DNA of 64,000 nt from JALZUE01 sp051251725. Its GTDB lineage: Bacteria > Pseudomonadota > Gammaproteobacteria > Enterobacterales > Alteromonadaceae. The notes below the pieces were generated by a model. It did no database searches. It was not told the DNA's origin and saw only the letters and a program-made list of their open reading frames with translations. The position numbers were made by a program, and so were the translations under genes. The stretch is from the NCBI GenBank assembly GCA_051251725.1, contig JBPOFN010000023.1, forward strand, positions 3,266-67,265, read 5' to 3'. Below are positions 44,429 to 51,200 of this stretch, one piece after another (the stretch's first letter is position 1; each line of letters begins with the position of its first letter).

Positions 44429-46134
44429 GTATTGATATTTGTATTGTTGGCAGTGGCGCCGGCGCATCGCCAGTAGCTTACACCTTAGCAAAGGCCGGGG
44501 CAAAGGTCGTGGTGTTAGAAAAAGGACCATGGTTAACTGAAAAAGAGTTTTATAAAGACGAATTAGCGATCAGTTTACGTGATGCTTATAACCCTAATTT
44601 AGCCGATGAACAGCATGTTATTGAAGATGAATATGTTAGAGATGACGGCAGTAGTTATTGGCAAGGTGAGCCCACCAGTGAATCGGGTTGGAGCTTTTGG
44701 AGCGGCACAGTCGTTGGCGGTTCTTCAAATTTTATGAGTGGTTATTTTCATCGGCTGAAACCCATGGATTTTCGTTTAGCGTCGGAGTTTGGCGCTATAG
44801 CAGGAGCCAATATCGCAGATTGGCCAATAAGCTATGATGAATTAGAGCCTTATTATGCCAAAGTAGATGCTGAAATTGGTGTTTCAGGTGCAACCGTTGT
44901 GCATCCTTATGTTTCGCCGCGCTCTACTGAATTTTCATTTCCGCCATTAGCTGAACATCCGATTGCCAATTGGATTGATCAAGCAGCTGAGCAGATTGGC
45001 TTTCATAGTTTTCCCGTCCCTAGAGCAATATTATCAACCCCCGCAATGGGCCGAAATAGCTGTGAATATTCAGGATACTGTTCCAGCTATGGTTGTTCTT
45101 CGGGCGCAAAAGGTAGTGGTCGGGCGGCGCTGCTAAATCACGCGGTAGCATCGGGCAACTGTATTATTAAACCGGAATCTAAAGTTTATAAAATCGAAAC
45201 GGATGCCAAGGGTGAGATTAGCGGTGTGCTTTATTACGACAAAAACGGTGATAAGCAAAAGATCACCGCTAAATATTATATTGTTGCTTGCCAAGCTATT
45301 GAAAGTGCACGGCTGTTATTGGCATCTACCGGCGATAAATTTCCCGATGGTTTGGCTAATAACAATGGCCAAGTAGGTAAAAATTTAATCTTTAGCGCCG
45401 GTGGTACAGGCCGCGGTGATTTTTTCTTTCAAGACTTAACTGAAGAAAAGGTCAATCAACTTAGAACCGTTGGCCCTTTTATTAATCGCGGCTTGCAAGA
45501 CTGGTATCAAATCAGTGATAAAAACTTTGCCGGTAGTAATGAGCAAGGCAAAGCGAAAGGCGGTACCATTGATTTCCTCTTTCATCAAAACCCAATTGCC
45601 AGAGCCATGGGCAGCCAATGGGATGAAAACAACAATTTAGTTTGGGGCGAAGCATTAAAAGCGAATTTAAAAACTGAATTTACTGGCTATAAAACCTTAC
45701 GTTTTGAAGTGTTTAATGACTGGTTACCGAACGATAATTGTTTTGTTGCATTAGATGAAACGGTGACTGATAAGTGGGGCGATCCGGTTGCAAAAGTTCG
45801 CATTGGTTATCATGAACACGATTTACAAGTAGGGGAGTATTTAGCCGCCAAAGGTGAAGCATTATTAACCGCGATGGGGGCCAAAAATGTTAGTTCTTCC
45901 GTCAGTGGTGCGCCGCCAACAAACTTAATGGCTGGTGGCTGCCGATTTGGTGATGATCCTAAAACGTCAGTGCTTAATAAATATTGCCAAGCCCATGAGG
46001 TAGATAATTTATTTGTTACCGATGGCGCGTTTATGCCAACCGGTGGCAGTGTGCCATATACGTACACCATTTATGCCAATGCTTTTCGGGTGGCTGAACA
46101 TATTAAGCAGCGCTGGCAAGGGTTAAACCAATGA
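44425..46134 (+). CDS. GMC oxidoreductase (dehydrogenase large subunit) with iron-sulphur motif
   Basis: 569 residues. FAD-binding Rossmann motif CIVGSGAGASPVAYTLAKAG (residues 6-25), the GMC block GGSSNFMSG (98-106), and a Cys motif C-x5-C-x4-C (Cys213, 219, 224). This motif corresponds to the [3Fe-4S] site of FAD-dependent glucose and fructose dehydrogenases. The C-terminal block (AGGCRFGDDP ... FMPTGGSVPYTYTIYANAFR) aligns with the GMC C-terminal domain, but the positions usually held by the catalytic His and the second His/Asn read Leu/Asn and Val. It has no signal peptide and is expected to hitch-hike on the Tat subunit encoded just upstream. No cytochrome c subunit gene follows. Confidence 0.82.
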   Translation: MSIDICIVGSGAGASPVAYTLAKAGAKVVVLEKGPWLTEKEFYKDELAISLRDAYNPNLADEQHVIEDEYVRDDGSSYWQGEPTSESGWSFWSGTVVGGSSNFMSGYFHRLKPMDFRLASEFGAIAGANIADWPISYDELEPYYAKVDAEIGVSGATVVHPYVSPRSTEFSFPPLAEHPIANWIDQAAEQIGFHSFPVPRAILSTPAMGRNSCEYSGYCSSYGCSSGAKGSGRAALLNHAVASGNCIIKPESKVYKIETDAKGEISGVLYYDKNGDKQKITAKYYIVACQAIESARLLLASTGDKFPDGLANNNGQVGKNLIFSAGGTGRGDFFFQDLTEEKVNQLRTVGPFINRGLQDWYQISDKNFAGSNEQGKAKGGTIDFLFHQNPIARAMGSQWDENNNLVWGEALKANLKTEFTGYKTLRFEVFNDWLPNDNCFVALDETVTDKWGDPVAKVRIGYHEHDLQVGEYLAAKGEALLTAMGAKNVSSSVSGAPPTNLMAGGCRFGDDPKTSVLNKYCQAHEVDNLFVTDGAFMPTGGSVPYTYTIYANAFRVAEHIKQRWQGLNQ

Positions 46135-46223
46135 TCTTATAATACCAAACGATAGACAATTCAGTGCTTTTGTTCGTATAAAAACAATGGCTATAATTGA
46201 TTAGCCCAATGTTAGCTGAACTC

Positions 46224-46249
46224 AGCCTTGCTTGTATTTAAGCAAGGCT
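46224..46249. terminator. Perfect hairpin across the stop of the Sel1-like gene
   Basis: AGCCTTGCTT (46224-46233) and AAGCAAGGCT (46240-46249) form a perfect 10-bp stem with a 6-nt loop, between convergent genes and covering the stop codon of the minus-strand gene. There is no clear T-tract on either side, so the role as terminator is tentative. Confidence 0.5.
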
Positions 46250-46987
46250 AGTTTGCTGCTTTAATTCACTCGCAGTTACAAGTGCTTGTTGATAAAGATC
46301 AGGTGATGTTTGTTTAAATTCAAGGCACCTTTTTTTCGCTGGCTGATGTTCTAATTCTGCGGCATTTATCAGCCAAGCTAAGCCCATTAATTGATTTTCT
46401 TCTACGCCTTCATTTAAAAAATAAGCGCGAGCAAGGGCTCCCATTGACCTAACTTCACCGTTTTGTGCTGCTTGTTTAAATATCAAAAAAGATCGCTGTG
46501 TTTCGCCATTTTCTCTGTAATTCATTGCTTCTTGATACAAACTTTCTAAGTCAATCTCTGCGGCCGATTCACTTTGATTAGACGTTAGTATTTCAGGCTG
46601 ATAATTTAGCTCAAAATCGCCATTGTCAAAAATATCCTTGATGTTTTTTTCCGGTTTTTTATCTGACATTAACCCATGCATTACGGTGTCGTAACGGTTG
46701 TTGAGATTTTCAAGAATCTTCTGTTGTTGCGTGAACTGTTGTTTGTAGAAATCTATTTCGGTTTTTAAATAATCAATCGTATTATTTTTATCAATAAGTT
46801 GCTGGTCGTAATTATTCTTTAAGCTGTCTAAGTGGCTATGATGAGCAGTATCTATGCGAACATTTTGTTTTTCTGAGTTTTTTTCAAACCGCTCAAGTAC
46901 AGCTAATACGCTGCTTTCATAATTGCTTTTCATCTTTTCAAACCACCGAAAAACCTGACTTGGTGCTTTTACGTTATCGTTGGGCAT
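46238..46987 (-). CDS. Coiled-coil protein with Sel1-like repeats
   Basis: 249 residues, no signal peptide. The first half (about 10-115) is a predicted coiled coil with many Lys/Glu/Gln/Asn heptads. A C-terminal region (about 150-240) resembles Sel1/TPR-like repeats: LYQEAMNYRENGETQRSFLIFKQAA and MGALARAYFLNEGVEENQLMGLAWLINAAELEH. Such proteins mediate protein-protein contacts. It sits between the GMC operon and the chemosensory cluster, reading away from the latter. I do not recognise a specific function. Confidence 0.65.
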   Translation of the reverse strand: MPNDNVKAPSQVFRWFEKMKSNYESSVLAVLERFEKNSEKQNVRIDTAHHSHLDSLKNNYDQQLIDKNNTIDYLKTEIDFYKQQFTQQQKILENLNNRYDTVMHGLMSDKKPEKNIKDIFDNGDFELNYQPEILTSNQSESAAEIDLESLYQEAMNYRENGETQRSFLIFKQAAQNGEVRSMGALARAYFLNEGVEENQLMGLAWLINAAELEHQPAKKRCLEFKQTSPDLYQQALVTASELKQQTSLA

Positions 46988-47184
46988 ATGTGAAAATCTC
47001 GACTAAAAAATAATTTTGTTCGTATATTAACCATACTAAAGCGTAATTAAATTGCCTAATAATTTTTGATATTTATCTTTTCTTTAGATTTTATTTCGGA
47101 CCTTAATTTTTAAAAAAGGTGTATTTTTGTGGTTGAAATACTCATTGCTGGCTATTTTATTTTTTAATATAAATTCTCAATGAG

Positions 47185-47219
47185 GCCAACTTGCATAAAA
47201 TATATTTGTTGGCTATACC
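47185..47219 (+). promoter_or_regulatory. Candidate promoter with flanking dyad, chemosensory cluster
   Basis: TTGCAT (47191-47196), a 17-nt spacer and TATACC (47214-47219), 31 nt before the STAS gene. The inverted repeat GCCAAC (47185-47190) / GTTGGC (47208-47213) brackets the -35 and touches the -10, as an operator would. No sigma-28 (flagellar) promoter pattern is seen. Confidence 0.45.
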
Positions 47220-47249
47220 TTTGATAGATATAAATTAATAATTGCTTAA

Positions 47250-47543
47250 ATGTTGATGGAACAATTAGAAATAGAATTACCAAAGGATTTGACTATAGCC
47301 CATGTCGAAGCGTTTAAAATACATGCTTTACCGTGTATTGAAGACGCTGGCAATATCCTCATTATTGATAAACAACTAAATAAAATTGATACCGTTGGTG
47401 TGCAATTATTATTATCAATAATTAGCCAAATACTCTCCCAGAAAAAATCACTAACTTGGCAAAATAACTCTTCAATATTAATTGAAAGTATTAAACAGCT
47501 AGGCCTAGAAAACTCTGATTTTAAAAACTACTTATTTAATTAA
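47250..47543 (+). CDS. STAS-domain protein
   Basis: 97 residues, a single STAS (anti-sigma antagonist/MlaB-like) domain: IELPKDLTIAHVEAFK, ILIIDKQLNKIDTVGVQLLLSI. The loop usually written D(S/T)(S/T)G, whose second residue is the phosphorylated Ser/Thr in SpoIIAA-type proteins, reads DTVG, so it is probably not a phospho-switch. STAS proteins often lead such Che clusters, but their role is poorly defined. It is 17 nt upstream of cheY and is the first gene of the cluster. An internal ATG two codons in is an alternative start. Confidence 0.78.
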   Translation: MLMEQLEIELPKDLTIAHVEAFKIHALPCIEDAGNILIIDKQLNKIDTVGVQLLLSIISQILSQKKSLTWQNNSSILIESIKQLGLENSDFKNYLFN

Positions 47544-47560
47544 ATATAAGGAACTTAAAA

Positions 47561-47923
47561 ATGACCAAAGTTTTGGTGGTTGATGATTCGAATTCCATCC
47601 GAGATATGGTGAGTTTCACTCTCAAAAGTGCGGGATTTAATACAGTTGAAGCCCAAGATGGGTTAGAAGGTTTAAATAAAGCAAAAGTAGAGTCATACGA
47701 TCTTGTAATTTCGGATGTCAATATGCCCAATATGGATGGTATTGAGCTTTGCCAAGAACTGCGAAAATTACCCGCCTTCAAATTTACTCCAATCTTAATG
47801 TTAACAACTGAAAGTTCAGGAGATATGAAAATGCGCGGTAAAGCTGCCGGCGCGACAGGTTGGCTGGTTAAACCATTTAATCCAGAAAAATTATTAGCAA
47901 CTATTAAACGCGTTGTTAGGTAA
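47561..47923 (+). CDS. cheY: CheY-like response regulator
   Basis: 120 residues, a lone receiver domain. Acidic pair at Asp8/Asp9 (VVDDSNSIRDMV), phospho-acceptor Asp52 in VISDVNMPNMDG, Thr in MLTTESS and Lys in LVKPFNPEKL. This is the single-domain output regulator phosphorylated by CheA, encoded 5 nt downstream. The ATG has an AAGGA box. Whether it acts on the flagellar motor or on another output is not decidable here; no flagellar genes are in the window. Confidence 0.93.
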   Translation: MTKVLVVDDSNSIRDMVSFTLKSAGFNTVEAQDGLEGLNKAKVESYDLVISDVNMPNMDGIELCQELRKLPAFKFTPILMLTTESSGDMKMRGKAAGATGWLVKPFNPEKLLATIKRVVR

Positions 47924-47928
47924 TATTT

Positions 47929-50046
47929 ATGAGCATTGATCTGTCTCAATTCTTACCGACGTTTCTTGAAGAAAGTAACGAAGGGCTAGAAATAATGGAA
48001 TCTGGGTTGTTAAATCTGCAACCAGAAGATGAAGAATCAATACATGCTATCTTTAGGGCGGCTCACTCAATTAAAGGAGGAGCAGGAACTTTTGGTTTTA
48101 TGCAGGTAACAGACTTTACGCATTTAGTGGAAACATTATTAGATGAAATGCGTGATGGCCGCAGAGAAATATTAAAAAGTGATATAGAAATACTACTTGA
48201 GTCGGTTGACTGTATTCGCTTGTTAATTGATGCCGATCGTCAAGGCAATACTTGTCAAGATGAGAATATCGCTAGAGTTTCAGAACTTCTAAATCAATCA
48301 TTAAAAAACGACACCTCAATAATAAGTAGCGTTATTATTGATGAGCCTAACGAAGTGACCAAACAACGGCGCTGGTTAATTGATTTCATGCCAGAGCATC
48401 ATTTAGTTCAGACCGGCAATGATCCTATTTTTTTGTTTAATGCGCTTGCCGATTTGGGCGAGATTAAAGTCACATGTTATACCGATAATATACCGGCATT
48501 AGTCGACTTTGATCCGGAAGAATTATATTTATATTGGAAAATTGAGCTTAGCTCCTCTCATGCCTCAGAGTCCGATATCAGAGAAGTTTTTGAATGGGTT
48601 GAAGATGAGTGCAAGTTAGATATCACCATAGCGCCATCAAATAGTGAACTAGTTGAAAATAGCGCTCAAAACGAGCAACAAGCGATTGATGACGAATCTG
48701 TTCAAACGGAAAAAAGTAGCATTGAAAGTATCACGATTAAGCCACCTGAAAGTGCGGAAAATAATAAAGCCCCCTCAACTTATGCTGCTAATAACGACAA
48801 ACCTCAAGCTAATGTTAAAGCCAAGCCAGAAGTCAGTTCCATTAGAGTTGGCGTTGATAAAGTTGATAGCTTAATTAATTTAGTTGGTGAGTTAGTCATT
48901 ACCCAATCAATGTTATCTGAATTAGGTAATGACTTTGATTTATCTAAGATTGAAAAGTTAACTTCTGGCTTAGATCAACTGTTACAAAATACCAAAGAAT
49001 TACAAGAAAGTGTCATGCGAATTCGCATGTTACCTATTAGTTTTGCCTTTAATCGTTTTCCGAGATTAATTCATGATCTTTCTATTAAAACAGGTAAAGA
49101 AATAGAATTAGTTATTAAAGGAGAGCAAACCGAACTTGATAAAACCGTGATGGAGCAAATTGGTGATCCCTTAGTGCATCTAGTTAGAAATGCCGCAGAT
49201 CACGGAATAGAAACCGCCGCTGTTAGGGTTGCCAATGGTAAATCAGAAGGAGGAACCATTTCACTTGATGCTTACCATATGGGGGGCTCAATTGTGATTG
49301 AAATAAATGATGATGGTAGCGGAATTGATCGCCAAGCGGTTTTAAATAAAGCCATCGAAAAAGGCATGGTTGAGCCCAATAGCTCATTAACTGATAGCCA
49401 GGTTTTTGATTTGATTTTTGAGCCCGGTTTTTCTACCGCCCATGAAGTCAGTGATATTTCAGGTCGTGGCGTTGGTATGGATGTTGTTAAGAAAAACATC
49501 CAATCATTAGGCGGAAGAATTCAAGTGGAATCTGAAGCGGGAAAAGGAAGCTGTTTTAAAGTTTATTTACCGCTGACCTTAGCTATTTTAGACGGGCAAC
49601 TCGTTCGAGTTGGCTCTGAAGTTTACATTATACCGTTAATTTCAATTGTTGAATCATTACAGGCAAAAACTGAGTTAATCAATAGGGTCTCCGGCAATAT
49701 GGTTCTGTATCGCTTACGAGAAGATAACGTTCCGGTTTTGCCCATTTATCAATTATTTAATTTAGATGCCGACAATAATCAAGTGGATAATTCCTTATTG
49801 GTCGTTGTGGAGTCTGATGGACAAAAAGTAGGGCTAATGGTCGATGACCTATTAGCTCAACAACAAGTTGTTATTAAAAGTTTAAAAGATAATTACCAGC
49901 AAGTAGATGGTATTTCCGGTGCGACAATTTTAGGTGATGGCTCTGTAGCTATGATACTCGATATACCAGGAATGATATCGATAGCTTTAAAACAAGCCCA
50001 ATCAGCCCAAAAAGTGGCAATTAAAGATACTCTCGAGGTTGTTTAA
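47929..50046 (+). CDS. cheA: Chemotaxis histidine kinase CheA
   Basis: 705 residues. P1 Hpt domain (1-105) with phospho-acceptor His46 in FRAAHSIKGGAGTFGF. A P2-like CheY-docking region (about 140-235). An acidic/Ser-rich linker (235-300). P3 dimerisation helices starting IRVGVDKVDSLINLVGELV (about 305). The P4 ATPase has VRNAADHGIE, DDGSGID and SGRGVGMDVV. The P5 CheW-like domain (about 560-700) receives coupling proteins. It phosphorylates CheY and CheB. Its stop overlaps the next gene's start by one base (TAATG). Confidence 0.95.
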   Translation: MSIDLSQFLPTFLEESNEGLEIMESGLLNLQPEDEESIHAIFRAAHSIKGGAGTFGFMQVTDFTHLVETLLDEMRDGRREILKSDIEILLESVDCIRLLIDADRQGNTCQDENIARVSELLNQSLKNDTSIISSVIIDEPNEVTKQRRWLIDFMPEHHLVQTGNDPIFLFNALADLGEIKVTCYTDNIPALVDFDPEELYLYWKIELSSSHASESDIREVFEWVEDECKLDITIAPSNSELVENSAQNEQQAIDDESVQTEKSSIESITIKPPESAENNKAPSTYAANNDKPQANVKAKPEVSSIRVGVDKVDSLINLVGELVITQSMLSELGNDFDLSKIEKLTSGLDQLLQNTKELQESVMRIRMLPISFAFNRFPRLIHDLSIKTGKEIELVIKGEQTELDKTVMEQIGDPLVHLVRNAADHGIETAAVRVANGKSEGGTISLDAYHMGGSIVIEINDDGSGIDRQAVLNKAIEKGMVEPNSSLTDSQVFDLIFEPGFSTAHEVSDISGRGVGMDVVKKNIQSLGGRIQVESEAGKGSCFKVYLPLTLAILDGQLVRVGSEVYIIPLISIVESLQAKTELINRVSGNMVLYRLREDNVPVLPIYQLFNLDADNNQVDNSLLVVVESDGQKVGLMVDDLLAQQQVVIKSLKDNYQQVDGISGATILGDGSVAMILDIPGMISIALKQAQSAQKVAIKDTLEVV

Positions 50047-50585
50047 TGGATATTCAATCACTTGCTAAAGACATTCATTCTCAAGGTGAGCAATCGCTTG
50101 AGGGCATTGATTTTATTACGAACGGTGAACAGTATTTAACGTTTCGCTTAGGCGATGAACAATTTGCCATTGATATTTTATGTGTGGAAGAGATTCGTAG
50201 CTGGGAAAGACCAACGCGGATTCCTAATGCCCCCAATCATGTTAAAGGGGTTATTAACATGCGAGGTGTGATTGTACCTATTATTGATTTGCGGACAAAA
50301 TTTGGTGTTGGCCAATCGACATATTCAGAGGTAACGGTTGTTATTGTTTTAACGATTAATGGCGAAAATGGCGCTAAAACCATAGGTTTTGTGGTCGATG
50401 CGGTGTCCGATGTGTTAAATGCAGAAGACAATCAGATAAAAGAATCACCTGCATTTGGCGGTTCTATTTCACCTGAGTTTATTGCGGGGCTAATTAATGT
50501 TGATGAAAATGTGGTGACGTTACTCAATGCTGATGCTTTATATAAAATTGAAAAACACCAATTTAATGGAGGTAGCAAACAATGA
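50046..50585 (+). CDS. cheW: Chemotaxis coupling protein CheW (first copy)
   Basis: 179 residues: a short extra N-terminal helix (1-30), then the CheW SH3-like fold with YLTFRLGDEQFAIDILCVEEI, RIPNAPNHVKGVINMRGVIVPIIDLR and VVDAVSDVL. It links chemoreceptor hairpins to CheA P5. It overlaps cheA by one base and the second cheW by four (ATGA). Confidence 0.94.
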   Translation: MDIQSLAKDIHSQGEQSLEGIDFITNGEQYLTFRLGDEQFAIDILCVEEIRSWERPTRIPNAPNHVKGVINMRGVIVPIIDLRTKFGVGQSTYSEVTVVIVLTINGENGAKTIGFVVDAVSDVLNAEDNQIKESPAFGGSISPEFIAGLINVDENVVTLLNADALYKIEKHQFNGGSKQ

Positions 50586-51040
50586 TCGACACCGAGCAAG
50601 AATACCTCACGTTTATTGTAGATAATGAAGAGTTTGGTGTTGATATCTTATGCGTACAAGAAATTCGCGTGTTATCTAAAATCACCACCTTACCGAATAA
50701 GCCTGATTACATTAAAGGCGTAATTAATCTCAGAGGCGTGATCATTCCTATCGTTGATTTACGTGTCCGCTTTGATAAAGACTCTCTGCAATATAATGAG
50801 CAAACCGTCATTATTATTTTGCGTAATCAAAATGTCGATAAACCCATGGTGGTGGGGATTGTTGTTGATGCAGTATCCGATGTTTATAAATTCACGCATA
50901 GTGCGATTAGAGCAGCACCTGATTTTGGTAATAAAATTGAACGCTGTTTTATCTATGGCCTAGCGTCAAATGAAGAAAATTTGATTATTTTGCTTGATAG
51001 CCAAACGTTACTAAATCAAGACGAATTATATAATTTATAA
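50582..51040 (+). CDS. cheW: Chemotaxis coupling protein CheW (second copy)
   Basis: 152 residues with the same CheW fold: YLTFIVDNEEFGVDILCVQEI, LPNKPDYIKGVINLRGVIIP and VVDAVSDVYKF. It is clearly paralogous to the preceding CheW but divergent (no shared long identical runs), so the two may fill different array positions. Its start codon lies within the stop of the first cheW. A 127-bp gap follows before the receptor gene. Confidence 0.94.
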   Translation: MIDTEQEYLTFIVDNEEFGVDILCVQEIRVLSKITTLPNKPDYIKGVINLRGVIIPIVDLRVRFDKDSLQYNEQTVIIILRNQNVDKPMVVGIVVDAVSDVYKFTHSAIRAAPDFGNKIERCFIYGLASNEENLIILLDSQTLLNQDELYNL

Positions 51041-51200
51041 CATTAAAGCGACTAATCAAAATTAATGGTTCACAAAAATTATTAAACAATAAATTTACGT
51101 TGTAAGGCATGAGTACCTAAAGTCAATGACGCGGTGATGTTACTCCTAATAGCCAGAACAACATTAAATGATGAAATTCAATCGAAAGGAATATATTGAA

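Noticed and set aside
46140..46200. ATACCAAAC sequence as a second MITE copy
   Set aside because: Similarity to the element at 41436 ends after eight bases and there is no inverted partner.
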